DNA of 64,000 nucleotides from Dehalococcoides mccartyi (GCA_945865925.1 CAMBFG010000002.1:138421-202420); one strand, 5' to 3'. Shown: positions 16,861 through 25,530, counted from the stretch's first letter. Numbers and translations: made by a program. The notes: generated from the sequence alone by a model not told the origin.

Positions 16861-18261
16861 CTACCCGCGGTAGAGCGCCTGCCCCGTGGACTTGTCCTTG
16901 TTGAGCCGCTTGTTCAGGTGCAGCCCTTCGAGGACGAACTCAATCGCGCAGGCCTGGACCTCGGGCCGCTCGTCGCTCGTCACTTCGCCGACGAGCGGCG
17001 CGAGACCGTCGATCTCCTTGAGCAGGCGCTGGTACTCCGCCGAGCGCATCGCCTCGCCAACTTCGACGTGGCGGCCGGAGCGGAACGCCTCCACCACCAG
17101 CTCGGAGTCGGCGTCGCCGAGCGCGCGGTTGAAGGCAGAGACGACGGCACCCTGGATCAGGCGGTCGAGGATCTGCTCGTCCTTGCCCTCTTCGACCGTC
17201 TCGAACTCCACCTTGCCCTGGAGGGCCGGGATGATGAACGGCAGGTCAGAGATGCGCGGCACCACAACGTTGTCGCCCAGGCGGATCGCGCGGCGCATCG
17301 CGTTCGCAATCAGCGCCTCGTAGTTCGCGACCGAGGCACGGACTGACACGCCGGAACGCTGGCTGATGTCCGGGGAACGACGCGCGAGGCGAGAGATCTC
17401 AGCGATGATCTCCTTCATGAACTCGGGGACGACGACCGCGAAGTCGCCGTTCACGAGGTCGGTGGTCTCGGCCTCCATGATCGCGATCTCGTGCTCGATG
17501 TTCCGCGGGTAGTGCGTGCGGATCTGGGAGCCGTAGCGGTCCTTCAGCGGCGTGATGATGCGGCCGCGGTTGGTGTAGTCCTCCGGGTTCGCCGTCGCGA
17601 CCACGAGGACATCCAGCGGCAGGCGCACTTTGTGGCCGCGGATCTGGACGTCGCGCTCTTCCATCACGTTGAGGAGACCGACCTGGATACGCTCCTGGAG
17701 GTCGGGTAACTCGTTGATGGCGAAGATGCCGCGGTTCGTGTGCGGGATCAGGCCGTAGTGGATCGTCCCCTCGTCGGAGAGGTAACGGCCCTCGGCCACC
17801 TTGATCGGGTCGATCTCACCGATGAGGTCCGCGATGGTGATGTCCGGCGTGGCGAGTTTCTCGCCGTAGCGCTCGGAGCGGTTCATCCAGGCGATCGGTG
17901 TCTGATCGCCCTTCTCCTTGACCAACGCCTGCGCGGCGGGGGTCATCGGGTTGAACGGGTTCTCGGGAATTTCGCAGCCCGCGATCACCGGGGTCCACTC
18001 GTCCAGGAGCGACGTGAGCGCGCGGATGATGCGCGACTTCGCCTGACCGCGCTCGCCCAGCAGGATGATGTCCTGCCCGCTGAGGATCGCGTTCTCCAGT
18101 TGCGGTTGAACCGTCTCTTCGTAACCGACGATGCCGGGGAAGCGATCCGTGCCGCTGCGAATCGCAGCGATGAGGTTGTTTCGCATCTCCTCGCGTACAG
18201 GCAGGACGCGCACGCCCGAAGCCTTCAGTTCACCGAGTGTGGCTGATCGCTCGTTCGCCAA
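16861..18261 (-). CDS. MoxR/Mg-chelatase-I-type AAA+ ATPase
   Basis: Start at the TTG at 18261, which has GGAGGG 8 nt upstream; an extended frame upstream has no similarity. 466 residues. Walker A is LLGERGQAKSR, the Walker B region reads IFAINELPDL (Asn where many AAA+ proteins have Asp, a variant I recall in this subgroup), followed by QVGLLNVMEERDVQIRGH and sensor-1-like VVATANPEDY. AAA+ ATPases of this group work with VWA proteins, and the partner gene follows after 29 nt. A TATACT box at 18294-18299 would give a short leader containing the ribosome site. Confidence 0.88.
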   Translation of the reverse strand: MANERSATLGELKASGVRVLPVREEMRNNLIAAIRSGTDRFPGIVGYEETVQPQLENAILSGQDIILLGERGQAKSRIIRALTSLLDEWTPVIAGCEIPENPFNPMTPAAQALVKEKGDQTPIAWMNRSERYGEKLATPDITIADLIGEIDPIKVAEGRYLSDEGTIHYGLIPHTNRGIFAINELPDLQERIQVGLLNVMEERDVQIRGHKVRLPLDVLVVATANPEDYTNRGRIITPLKDRYGSQIRTHYPRNIEHEIAIMEAETTDLVNGDFAVVVPEFMKEIIAEISRLARRSPDISQRSGVSVRASVANYEALIANAMRRAIRLGDNVVVPRISDLPFIIPALQGKVEFETVEEGKDEQILDRLIQGAVVSAFNRALGDADSELVVEAFRSGRHVEVGEAMRSAEYQRLLKEIDGLAPLVGEVTSDERPEVQACAIEFVLEGLHLNKRLNKDKSTGQALYRG

Positions 18262-18293
18262 AGTCGTTTCCCTCCGCCGCTCCGCAGACCGCC

Positions 18294-18299
18294 AGTATA
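18294..18299 (-). promoter_or_regulatory. -10-like box TATACT for the MoxR-VWA operon
   Basis: Minus-strand TATACT, one base from the consensus TATAAT, about 33 nt upstream of the TTG start and just upstream of GGAGGG. No matching -35 at 17 nt could be picked out. Confidence 0.45.
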
Positions 18300-18388
18300 G
18301 CCGCCTGCAAGAGCCCTCCCCTCCACCGATCGTGCGCGCGACGTAACGCGTCGCCCCGATGCGGTCGAGGCCACGCCACACACACAAA

Positions 18389-18411
18389 GACGCCCCCATA
18401 TCGGGGGCGTC
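18389..18411 (-). terminator. Rho-independent terminator after the XRE gene
   Basis: Perfect 9-bp stem (GACGCCCCC / GGGGGCGTC) with a 5-nt loop. On the minus strand it is followed by TTTGTGTGTG, so it terminates transcription of the XRE regulator 30 nt after its stop. Confidence 0.8.
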
Positions 18412-18441
18412 CGCCAGCGCACGGGCAGGTGTGCTGGTGGG

Positions 18442-18762
18442 TTAGAGCGCGGCCTCCGCGAGGTTACCCGTCGGCATCCGGTCGCGGAGTTGCTCGACGG
18501 CCCGCCCGAGGAGCGAGTCGCGCACGACGATGACGTCCGGCAACTCCAACAGGTCGCCAAGCGACACATTGAGCGCCGCCACCACACCCATCAGCGTGGA
18601 CAGCGGCATATCGCGCTTCCCGTTCTCATAGTTCGAAAGTGATGCCTGAGTGATGCCGGCGCGACGGGCCACATCGGCCTGCGACAGCTCGCGGCGCAGG
18701 CGCCACTCGCGGATCTTGGCTCCAACGTCGGTGCGCAGGGTGGCTCGGGTGCGGTCGTCCAT
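18442..18762 (-). CDS. XRE-family transcriptional regulator
   Basis: 106 residues from the ATG at 18762, which follows GGAAGG; an ATG seven codons upstream is possible. Residues ~14-70 are a Cro/CI-type helix-turn-helix: WRLRRELSQADVARRAG, then ITQASLSNYENGKRDMPL (recognition helix), and LMGVVAALNVSLGDLL. The short tail after residue 75 has no known effector domain. It is a lone gene with its own terminator. A perfect 7-bp-arm palindrome 70-90 nt upstream is a good candidate for autoregulation. Targets cannot be assigned. Confidence 0.85.
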   Translation of the reverse strand: MDDRTRATLRTDVGAKIREWRLRRELSQADVARRAGITQASLSNYENGKRDMPLSTLMGVVAALNVSLGDLLELPDVIVVRDSLLGRAVEQLRDRMPTGNLAEAAL

Positions 18763-18831
18763 CGTCGTTGTCCTTCCGGACATCGAGCTGTCTCGAGTCC
18801 TTGGAAACCGATATCACGAACGGCGAGGTCG

Positions 18832-18851
18832 TTTGTGCCGTCCTGCACAAA
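18832..18851. promoter_or_regulatory. Candidate operator palindrome upstream of the XRE gene
   Basis: TTTGTGC, six bases, GCACAAA: a perfect inverted repeat located 70 nt upstream of the regulator start. Symmetry and spacing (13-nt centre to centre) suit a dimeric helix-turn-helix protein. Binding by the adjacent XRE protein is inferred from position. Confidence 0.5.
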
Positions 18852-18989
18852 TGATGCCCCGCCGGAGCCCGCCGCGCAAGCCCCTCGCCGTTAAACCCAC
18901 GATCGACGCCGGCTTGTACTCGGGTTTTTGCCAGAGGAGTGTCAGATTCGGCGATCGGGGGAGGTAGGAGTCTCGCGAACTAACGAGGG

Positions 18990-19652
18990 CTATGGAAGGA
19001 CCTCGATGACCGCGGAGCGGCCGACCTTCAGCAGCCAGTCGGCGCCGTCGTCCGCGACGTTGAACCAGATGTCGCGATGAAGGCCATGCACCATGTTGCC
19101 GGTGTCGTTGCAGACATACTCCCGCTGCTCTGGGTCACCTTCGATGCGGAAGCGCTGGCCGAGGTAGGTGACATCGCAGGCGGCTGCGCCGGGACGCACG
19201 ATCGAGCCGTCACGCATGTGGCCGCAGAAGCCGCCGCCATCGCCCGTCACCCGAGGGTTCACGCCCTGCTCGCAGTAGTAGAACGACACCGTGGCGCCGA
19301 TCCGGTCGCCGGCCCGCAACAGCGGAGCGGGGACGCGTGCCACCGCCGTCGCGGCGGGCTCAACCCGCGAGGCCTCGAACGCCTGGGTGTTCGCTGGGAT
19401 GACCGTGGTGGGCGTCGGCTCCGCGCGCTCGGTCCGCACGAAGAACGAGCGCAGTTCCGCCGGGGCACTGGGCAACATCGAGGCAGCGGCGCTGGTCGCG
19501 CCTCCGATCGCCTCGGGTGGGCGGACGCCGAGGACGAATGCGCCGACGCCAACGGTCACAGCGACCGCCAGGCCGGTGCCTGCAGCAACCGCTGCTCGCA
19601 CCAACACACGCCGTAGCGCGTCGCCGAGTGACGTTCGAATCTTGCCCCGCAC
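18990..19652 (-). CDS. Secreted 3D-domain-like protein
   Basis: 220 residues. An N-terminal membrane segment (AAVAAGTGLAVAVTVGVGAFVLG) follows a basic start, so the protein is exported or anchored. A Pro/Thr-rich linker leads to a C-terminal domain with four Cys (SFYYCEQGVNP, GGGFCGHM, AACDVTYLGQRF, YVCNDTGNMVHGLHRDIWF). The DTG...G..RDIWF pattern resembles the end of 3D domains, double-psi barrels found in lytic transglycosylase-like and resuscitation factors. A wall-related role is possible. The classic Asp triad is only partly visible, so the assignment is tentative. Confidence 0.6.
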   Translation of the reverse strand: MRGKIRTSLGDALRRVLVRAAVAAGTGLAVAVTVGVGAFVLGVRPPEAIGGATSAAASMLPSAPAELRSFFVRTERAEPTPTTVIPANTQAFEASRVEPAATAVARVPAPLLRAGDRIGATVSFYYCEQGVNPRVTGDGGGFCGHMRDGSIVRPGAAACDVTYLGQRFRIEGDPEQREYVCNDTGNMVHGLHRDIWFNVADDGADWLLKVGRSAVIEVLP

Positions 19653-19801
19653 GCTGACGAGTATGTCAGCCGAATCCGAGATGGGAGGTCAGGGCCACCT
19701 CGACTTATCCACACGCCATCCACAAATCGGGCCGGTTGAATCTGTTGGGGTGTTTATCCCATGTCGGATGTGATGGTCGTGGGGCCCGAGCCAGGGCGTA
19801 A
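19653..19801. other. Short intergenic region with one consensus DnaA-box-like 9-mer
   Basis: Between the 3D-like gene and the aminotransferase gene, both on the minus strand. TTATCCACA at 19705-19713 matches the DnaA box, and CATCCACAA follows 6 bases later. There is no cluster, no AT-rich unwinding element and no dnaA/dnaN neighbour, so it is not called an origin. Confidence 0.35.
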
Positions 19802-21148
19802 CTAGTCCAGCAGCCCCTCGGCGCGAAGGTCGGCGACCGCCGCCTCGAAGCCTCGGACGGTGTCCTCCACCTCGCGCTCGCCGTGAGCGCTGGACACCAT
19901 CCCGCCGTTCCCCATGAGGTCCACGCCGTGGTTGTAGAGCGCCTGCCGCAGGGGGCGCATCAGCGCCGCCTCGATGCCTCGCGGTTCCTCGGCGGCGTCC
20001 CATTCGACGTCCGTCGGGAACGGTGCGGGGGCGCCGAGGTTCACGTGCCACATCGACGAAACCGTCCAGGCAGAACCGGGGACGGACAGACGGCGGAAGA
20101 GATCGTTCAGCCCGTGGACCAGTTGCTCCGCGGTCACGTCGGCGCGCTCGCACTCGCCGCCGGCGGCGATCAGTCGGAGCGCCGCGAGGCCGGCGGCGGC
20201 GCACACCGGATTCGCGTTGAACGTCCCCTGGTGCGAAATCCGCTGCTTCCCGTTCCAGTCGCCGTCACCGTCGCGCAGTTCGAGGTACTCGAGGATGTCC
20301 GCACGCCCGACGACCGCGCCCCCGGGGAGGCCACCCGAAACGATCTTCGCGACTGAGGTGAGGTCCGGCATGATGCCGTAGCGTTCCTGAGCGCCGCCCG
20401 GCGCCATGCGGAAACCCGTGATCACCTCGTCCATGATGAAGAGCGTGCCGGTCTCTTGCGTCAGGCGGCGAGCCTCCCGCAGGTACGAGGGCGACAGCGG
20501 GTGCGTGCCCCAGTGCGCACCCGTCGGCTCGAGGATGACCGCCGCGACATCGCGCCCGCGCAGCGCCTCTTCCAGTGCGCGCACGTCGCCGGAGGGGACG
20601 ATCGTCAGCGCGTCGTAGAACCCCTCTGGGACGCCGACGGAGTGCGGGTGCTGATCCTCGCCGACGAGGCGGCCGACCACCAGGTCGTTCCAGCCGTGGA
20701 AGTGCTCTTCGAGTTTCACGACGCGCTCGCGTCCCGTGAATGCGCGCGCCAGGCGCAGCGCCATCATCGTCGCCTCGGTGCCGCTCGCCGTGAACCGCAC
20801 GCGTTCGGCGCTCGGCACCATGTCGATCACCTGCCGGCCCCACGCGATCTCGAGGTCGTGCGAGGAGCCGAAGTGAGTGCCGCGCTCGAGGGCTTCGTGG
20901 ATCGCGGCGATCACCTCGGGTCGGTTGTGGCCGAGCAGCAGCGCCCCGTGTCCGCCGATGTAGTCGACGTACTCATTGCCATCGACATCCCATTTACGCG
21001 CCCCGGCCGCCCGCTGCACGTAGATGGGGAACGGCTGGAAGGCGCGGGCGTCGTGCGTCACACCTGAAGGGAAGGTCTCGGCTGCCTGCGCCGCGAGAAC
21101 GCGCGAGCCGCGATGCATGGCCTCGTAGGTTTCGAGGATCGAGGACAT
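19802..21148 (-). CDS. Class-III aminotransferase, glutamate-1-semialdehyde aminomutase-like
   Basis: 448 residues, ATG preceded by GGAGGG. Shows the HemL-like layout: FPSGVTHDAR, DGNEYVDYIGGHGALLLGHN, FTASGTEATMMALRLARAFTG (PLP phosphate binding), FIMDEVITGFR (Asp under the ring) and SVAKIVSGGLPGGAVVG with the PLP lysine. Enzymes of this fold include true HemL and many aminotransferases acting on other amines. The context contains no haem genes, so a non-haem role is as likely. It is transcribed away from the pterin dehydratase gene, with 140 bp between. Confidence 0.85.
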   Translation of the reverse strand: MSSILETYEAMHRGSRVLAAQAAETFPSGVTHDARAFQPFPIYVQRAAGARKWDVDGNEYVDYIGGHGALLLGHNRPEVIAAIHEALERGTHFGSSHDLEIAWGRQVIDMVPSAERVRFTASGTEATMMALRLARAFTGRERVVKLEEHFHGWNDLVVGRLVGEDQHPHSVGVPEGFYDALTIVPSGDVRALEEALRGRDVAAVILEPTGAHWGTHPLSPSYLREARRLTQETGTLFIMDEVITGFRMAPGGAQERYGIMPDLTSVAKIVSGGLPGGAVVGRADILEYLELRDGDGDWNGKQRISHQGTFNANPVCAAAGLAALRLIAAGGECERADVTAEQLVHGLNDLFRRLSVPGSAWTVSSMWHVNLGAPAPFPTDVEWDAAEEPRGIEAALMRPLRQALYNHGVDLMGNGGMVSSAHGEREVEDTVRGFEAAVADLRAEGLLD

Positions 21149-21290
21149 GGGGCGCGCCCTCCGTCAGGATCGCCGGCCCGCCGCCGGCCCCCCGGTCGGG
21201 GCAGCTCAGTGTCGCCGCCCCCCGCCCGCCGAGGCAAGCGTCATCCCCAGCGGCGCGCGCTAACCTCGATCTGCACGATGGGAGCCCTCG

Positions 21291-21587
21291 ATGGCAACGA
21301 AGCGAGACCGCCTGACTGACACCGAGATCGGGGCCGCCCTCGCGAGCCTTCCGGGCTGGCGACGGGACGGCGAGCGGATCCGGCGCGACTTCGAGTTCAA
21401 GGACTTCGTCGCCGCCCTCGGGTTCATCGCGCAGGTCGGGGCCCTCGCCGAGCGTGCCGACCACCACCCGGAACTGACGAACGTCTACAACAAGGTGACG
21501 ATCGCGCTCTCCACCCACGACGCTGGCGGCATCACCGCGATGGACACCGCCCTCGCTACCGAGATCAGCGCGCGCGTTCCCGTCTGA
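21291..21587 (+). CDS. Pterin-4a-carbinolamine dehydratase
   Basis: 98 residues, start ATG with GGGAG six bases upstream. The signature ADHHPELTNVYNKVTIAL contains the two active-site His and the Pro of the PCD/DCoH family; LPGWRRDGERIRRDFEFKDF is the usual N-terminal half. The enzyme dehydrates 4a-hydroxytetrahydropterin to recycle the cofactor of aromatic amino acid hydroxylases, though bacterial copies often lie far from any hydroxylase and may serve molybdopterin or other pterins. No hydroxylase is in the window. Confidence 0.93.
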   Translation: MATKRDRLTDTEIGAALASLPGWRRDGERIRRDFEFKDFVAALGFIAQVGALAERADHHPELTNVYNKVTIALSTHDAGGITAMDTALATEISARVPV

Positions 21588-21663
21588 GTCATCCCCAGAG
21601 TGTTCCGGGGTGGCTATGATGCCGCCGCGCCGCCGCCTACGCGCCCGACGAGGAGCCTGACCC

Positions 21664-22527
21664 ATGCCGACCTCGTCCCAGCGCTTCGAGGTCATCCAGG
21701 AGGACGTGCCGTGGTCGTGCCCTGACGGCAAGACCCTGCTGGCACGCGTCTACCGGCCCGCAGCCATCAAGGGCGCGCCCGTGTTGATCAACATCCACGG
21801 CGGCGCGTGGTCATCCGGTGACCGGACGCAGGCGGACGTCTACGGGCGCGGGCTCGCCGAGGCCGGGTGCGTGGTCGCCTCGATCGACTTCCGTGACGGG
21901 CGCGTGTCTCGGCACCCTTCGGGTACCACGGACGCGCTCAACGGTGTGCGCTGGGCGAGCCTGCACGCCGAAGGCTGGGGCGGGTCGCCGCAGTCGCTCG
22001 GGCTGATCGGCTCGTCCTCGGGCGGGCACATCGCGCTCCTCGCGGCGACCCACCCGGCCGGCTCCGAGGAGTCCCCGCTCCCGCCGATCGTCGACCTCGA
22101 CGGCCAGGCGCGGGTGCGCGCGGACCTCGACCCCTCAGTCGCCTACGTCGTCGGGCTCTGGCCGGTGTCCGACCCGCACTACCGCTACCGCTACGCGAAG
22201 CGCGCTGGCCTGACCCGCCTCGCGGAGGGCGGCACTTCCTACTTCGGCGACGAGGCGATGATGCGCACCGCCAGCGTGCCTCGAGTGGTGGTGGCGGGCG
22301 AGGCGACCCAGCTACCGCCGGCGCTCGTCGTCCAGCCGGGCGAGGACTCGAATGTGCCCATCGAGATGACCTTCGACCTGCTGCGCGCCTGGCAGTCGCG
22401 CGCGGGGCACATCGAATATGCGCACTTCCCGGATCAGCCGCACGGCTTCGGCGGACGCGCTTCGCAAGAGACCACCGACATGGTCGCCCTGGTGCGTGAC
22501 TTCGTCGCGCGCTTTGGGCCGCGGTAG
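21664..22527 (+). CDS. Alpha/beta hydrolase (esterase/BD-FAE-like)
   Basis: 287 residues, GAGGAG upstream of the ATG and a TATGAT box at 21615-21620 as a possible -10. INIHGGAWSSGDRTQ is the HGG oxyanion motif of the hormone-sensitive-lipase-like group; LIGSSSGGHIALLAA carries the nucleophile Ser; HFPDQPHGFGG supplies the catalytic His. Such enzymes cleave short esters or N-formyl amides. No signal peptide, so it is cytosolic. It is followed by a strong hairpin shared with the converging Ig-repeat gene. Substrate unknown. Confidence 0.85.
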   Translation: MPTSSQRFEVIQEDVPWSCPDGKTLLARVYRPAAIKGAPVLINIHGGAWSSGDRTQADVYGRGLAEAGCVVASIDFRDGRVSRHPSGTTDALNGVRWASLHAEGWGGSPQSLGLIGSSSGGHIALLAATHPAGSEESPLPPIVDLDGQARVRADLDPSVAYVVGLWPVSDPHYRYRYAKRAGLTRLAEGGTSYFGDEAMMRTASVPRVVVAGEATQLPPALVVQPGEDSNVPIEMTFDLLRAWQSRAGHIEYAHFPDQPHGFGGRASQETTDMVALVRDFVARFGPR

Positions 22528-22552
22528 GGCTCGGCGGCCCCCGAACGAAATG

Positions 22553-22588
22553 CTGCCCCCGGTCGCCGGTGAGGGCGACCGAGGGCAG
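22553..22588. terminator. Bidirectional hairpin terminator
   Basis: 15-bp stem with one mismatch around a 6-nt loop (arms CTGCCCCCGGTCGCC and GGCGACCGAGGGCAG). It lies between the converging ends of the esterase gene and the Ig-repeat protein gene. No long T tract. Confidence 0.65.
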
Positions 22589-22617
22589 TGACCCCCGTCA
22601 TGCTCTAGCGCGAGCGG

Positions 22618-24021
22618 CTAGTGCTTCTTGCTGGACTTCTGCTGTGCCTCAGCCTTCGCCTCGGCCTTCGCCCGCAGCATCGCGTTGACCTTCTCGTCAG
22701 CCCGAGACTTCTCGAGGTAAGAGATGACAGCCTGGTTGTTGTTGCCACCGTTCGCGATGACCGGCGGCCTCACCGTCACCACCTGCTGCACGATCACCGG
22801 CTGAATCACGACGATTGGCTTCATCATGAGGACCGTCACCTGACCGTTCAGGATGTTCCGGACGTTCCCGCCCGTGAGTTGACGGTCAGAGAGCAGTGCC
22901 AGCACCAGCGCGATGTTGAACTCGTCGCCATCGCCCTCGTGGCTTACCTGGTTGGCGGCCGCGATGCACTGGCCCTGGTTCTTGAACCCGAGCAACTTCC
23001 AGAGATAGTCCTTGCAGAGATCCTTGTCGCCGTTCGGCGCCGGCGGCGGGACGACGATCGTCGCCGTAACCGTCACTGTGACGGTACCGACGGCCGTCAG
23101 GCCACCAGCGTCACGAGCCGTGTAGGTAAAGATGTCCTGCCCGACGTACCCCGCCACCGGCGTGTACGTCACCGTGCCATTGGCGTTCACGGCAACCGTG
23201 CCGTGCGCGGCCGGAGTCGCGGTAGCGACAGCGAGCGTATCGCCGTCCGGGTCAGTGTCGTTCGCCAGGACCGAGATCACCTTGCTCATGTCCTGCTGCG
23301 CACTCACCGCGTCGCCGACTGCAACCGGTGCTCGGTTCACTGCGACCGCCGAAACAGTCACCGTGACCGTCCCCGTCGCCGTGCCGCTATGGCCATCGCT
23401 CACGGTGTAGGTGAAGACGTCCTGGCCGCTGTAGCCAACGGTCGGTGTGTACGTGACCACGCCGCCTGCCGAGGAGCCCACGGTCCCGTGTGCACCCTGA
23501 GTCACCGCAGTGATCGTCAGCGTGTCGCCGTCAGGATCCGTGTCGTTTGTCAGCACTGCGATGCTTGTCGCACCCGTGCTCGCGGTAGCGGTGTCGCCGA
23601 CTGCAACCGGTACGTCGTTCGTTGCGGTCACCGTGATGATGACGGTGCCGACGGCAGTGCCGCCCTGCCCGTCACTGACGGTGTAGGCAAACGTGTCGAC
23701 GCCGACGTAGTTCGCTGCCGGGGTATAGGTCACCGTAGTCGCGCCGTTGATCACGGCGGTACCGTGGGTGGGGCTCACAAACCCTGTGACTGTGAGCGCA
23801 TTTCCGTCAGGATCCGTGTCGTTCGCGAGGACAGCGACCGTGATCGCCGTCTCTTCTGCCGTGCTCACCGTGTCTGGTTGAGCGACGGGCACCTGGTTGG
23901 TTGCCTGCTGCGCCATGACCGGCACAACAAATGCGCCGCCGATCATGCCGAGGGCTGCGAACAGCCCCAGTGTCTGGATGCGCGCGTGTCGCGCCTTCTG
24001 CCAAGCTGCCTGTGGACTCAT
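22618..24021 (-). CDS. Secreted protein with three cadherin/Ig-like repeats
   Basis: 467 residues from the ATG at 24021; upstream codons in frame do not look coding. A signal peptide ends near VVPVMAQQ. Three ~95-residue repeats follow, each with VLxNDTDPDGxxLT and YTPxxxYxGxDxFTYT, the hallmark of VCBS/cadherin-like (Big_9-type) domains that bind Ca through the DTDPDG loops. The C-terminal ~130 residues hold CKDYLWKLLGFKNQGQC, a motif common at the ends of secreted proteins, and a Lys/Ala-rich tail. Likely an extracellular adhesion or matrix protein. No anchor motif is visible. Confidence 0.82.
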   Translation of the reverse strand: MSPQAAWQKARHARIQTLGLFAALGMIGGAFVVPVMAQQATNQVPVAQPDTVSTAEETAITVAVLANDTDPDGNALTVTGFVSPTHGTAVINGATTVTYTPAANYVGVDTFAYTVSDGQGGTAVGTVIITVTATNDVPVAVGDTATASTGATSIAVLTNDTDPDGDTLTITAVTQGAHGTVGSSAGGVVTYTPTVGYSGQDVFTYTVSDGHSGTATGTVTVTVSAVAVNRAPVAVGDAVSAQQDMSKVISVLANDTDPDGDTLAVATATPAAHGTVAVNANGTVTYTPVAGYVGQDIFTYTARDAGGLTAVGTVTVTVTATIVVPPPAPNGDKDLCKDYLWKLLGFKNQGQCIAAANQVSHEGDGDEFNIALVLALLSDRQLTGGNVRNILNGQVTVLMMKPIVVIQPVIVQQVVTVRPPVIANGGNNNQAVISYLEKSRADEKVNAMLRAKAEAKAEAQQKSSKKH

Positions 24022-24112
24022 TTGCCCGATCCCTTCGGGCCGCCACCCACTGGCAGATACAACGTCGGAAGGCCGGAGGCGTTCGGGGCCTCTCGTGCGA
24101 CATTTCCCCGTC

Positions 24113-24931
24113 CTAGGCCTTCGCGGCCTCAACCTCGTCGAGGAATGCGCGCACCGCGCCATTCCAATCGGCGGGGCGTTCGAAGTACGTCGAATGGCCG
24201 GCGTCCTGGACCAGGTGGAACTGTGAACCTGGCGTCAGGTCATGGGAGATTCGGATCAGATCAGGCGGGATCACGCGGTCGCGGTCGCCCACGATCCACA
24301 GAATCGGCAGTCCGCTCTCGACCAGCCTCGATGACGTCGAGCCGCGGTAGTTCACCATCCGACCGGTGGGCGCGAGAAAGTCGGGGTCGCGCTTCGGGTT
24401 GAGCGCACGCACGCGGGCGTAGAGGTAAGCCATCGCCGGATCCTCCGCCGCAAAGCCATCCTTGAGCGCTCGACGTAACAATGAGCCTTCGAGCGTCCCG
24501 TCCGACTCGTACTGCGCCTTCAGCGCGCGGTAGCGGTCATCCACGCACCCCGCGTTCGTGCCCGAGAACACGAGTGACGCGAACCGCTCGGGCTCGCGCG
24601 CCAGCAATCCGAACGCACTACGTCCGCCCATCGAATGCGCCACAAAATGCACACGCGGGATCCCCAGATGATCCAGCAGCGCTCGAATATCCGGCCCGAA
24701 CGCGATCCGCCCGGGGCCATCATCGAGGTCACGCGAACGCCCGAAAGCGCGGTGGTCGAACGTGATGACGGGGTATGCATCCGCGAACGCGGGCACCTGC
24801 TGCCACCACGACATCGCGTTCCCGCCGGCGCCGTGTGCGAACAGGATCGGGGTGCGGGACGCCTCGGACGGTTGTGGACCGTGGGTCTCGTAGTAGAAGC
24901 GGAAGCCGTCAGCGAGGTCGAGGTGCGGCAC
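24113..24931 (-). CDS. Alpha/beta hydrolase
   Basis: 272 residues. LFAHGAGGNAMSWWQQ (oxyanion hole), VAHSMGGRSAFGLLA (nucleophile Ser in GHSMG-like elbow AHSMG), WIVGDRDRVIPP (catalytic Asp) and DAGHSTYFERP (His) form a complete triad. The family includes esterases, haloperoxidase-like and lactone hydrolases. The ATG lies 23 nt inside the end of the upstream TPR-like gene, so they are probably co-transcribed. No export signal. Substrate unknown. Confidence 0.88.
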   Translation of the reverse strand: MPHLDLADGFRFYYETHGPQPSEASRTPILFAHGAGGNAMSWWQQVPAFADAYPVITFDHRAFGRSRDLDDGPGRIAFGPDIRALLDHLGIPRVHFVAHSMGGRSAFGLLAREPERFASLVFSGTNAGCVDDRYRALKAQYESDGTLEGSLLRRALKDGFAAEDPAMAYLYARVRALNPKRDPDFLAPTGRMVNYRGSTSSRLVESGLPILWIVGDRDRVIPPDLIRISHDLTPGSQFHLVQDAGHSTYFERPADWNGAVRAFLDEVEAAKA

Positions 24932-25409
24932 GTTCGATCAACCCCTCGTCCCACGGTTCGCCCGTGGCATTGCTGACGACGCTGAGCATGTCTTCGACGT
25001 CGCCGCGTAGTTTCTCATCCGGGTCGAGGGCCAGCGCAGCAAGGAACAGCGCCTTGGCCGCCGCGTAGTATCGCGCCGCATCGCCCGCGACGGGCTGGTG
25101 CGCCTGCTTCGGCCGCCGCAGTTCCTCCGCGACGAACTCCGTACACCACCCCGCCGAGTAGAGCACATACGGATCGCTCGGCGATGCCTCGACCGCACGC
25201 CCGAGGATGGCCAGCCCATCCGCAAACCGTCGCTTCCGCGTCACGAGCGTCTGGCCGAGGTAGGACAGGGCATCGCCGAAGTCCGGCCACAACTCGACCA
25301 GTCGCTCCGCGATCACCAGCGCGGCATCGATCTCACCGACCGCGTGCAATTTCATCGCACCGGTCAGGCCGTCACGCGCCTCCTGCGGGAGTTCTGGAGT
25401 GGTTGCCAT
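24909..25409 (-). CDS. TPR-like small helical protein
   Basis: 166 residues from the ATG at 25409. It comprises helix pairs with TPR-like spacing: MKLHAVGEIDAALVIAERL, WPDFGDALSYLGQTLVTRKR and DGLAILGRAVEASPSDPYVL, then helices ending in ALFLAALALDPDEKL. TPR-like repeats mediate protein contacts. The ATG is 7 nt after a TATCAT box, so the mRNA may be leaderless, although GAGG also sits just upstream. It overlaps the following hydrolase gene. No partner can be named. Confidence 0.7.
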   Translation of the reverse strand: MATTPELPQEARDGLTGAMKLHAVGEIDAALVIAERLVELWPDFGDALSYLGQTLVTRKRRFADGLAILGRAVEASPSDPYVLYSAGWCTEFVAEELRRPKQAHQPVAGDAARYYAAAKALFLAALALDPDEKLRGDVEDMLSVVSNATGEPWDEGLIERAAPRPR

Positions 25410-25454
25410 GACCTCGATGATACGTAACAGCGAGGCGGCTAAACTGGCGTGCAT

Positions 25455-25530
25455 GCGCCGGTAGCTCAGGGGATAGAGCAATAGTCTTCGGAACTATCGG
25501 TCGGGGGTTCGAATCCCTCCCGGCGCACCA
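25455..25530 (+). tRNA. tRNA-Arg (anticodon TCG)
   Basis: 76-nt cloverleaf with 7-bp acceptor stem (GCGCCGG / CCGGCGC), D-arm GTAGCTCAGGGGATAGAGC, anticodon stem ATAGT/ACTAT with loop CTTCGGA, and T-arm GGGGGTTCGAATCCCTC. The anticodon at loop positions 3-5 is TCG, reading CGA. The CCA end is encoded. It lies between the TPR-like gene (opposite strand) and a lipoprotein gene. Confidence 0.97.

Noticed and set aside
19705-19713. DnaA-box-like TTATCCACA as an origin element
   Set aside because: Only one perfect box and one partial, no AT-rich unwinding region, no dnaA/dnaN/parAB genes nearby.
19802-21148. Calling the aminotransferase true HemL
   Set aside because: Sequence is HemL-like but no haem genes are near and several non-haem aminotransferases share these motifs.
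22621-24402. 593-codon plus-strand frame opposite the Ig-repeat gene
   Set aside because: His/Arg/Asp-rich with no domain, whereas the minus strand shows clear repeats and a signal peptide.
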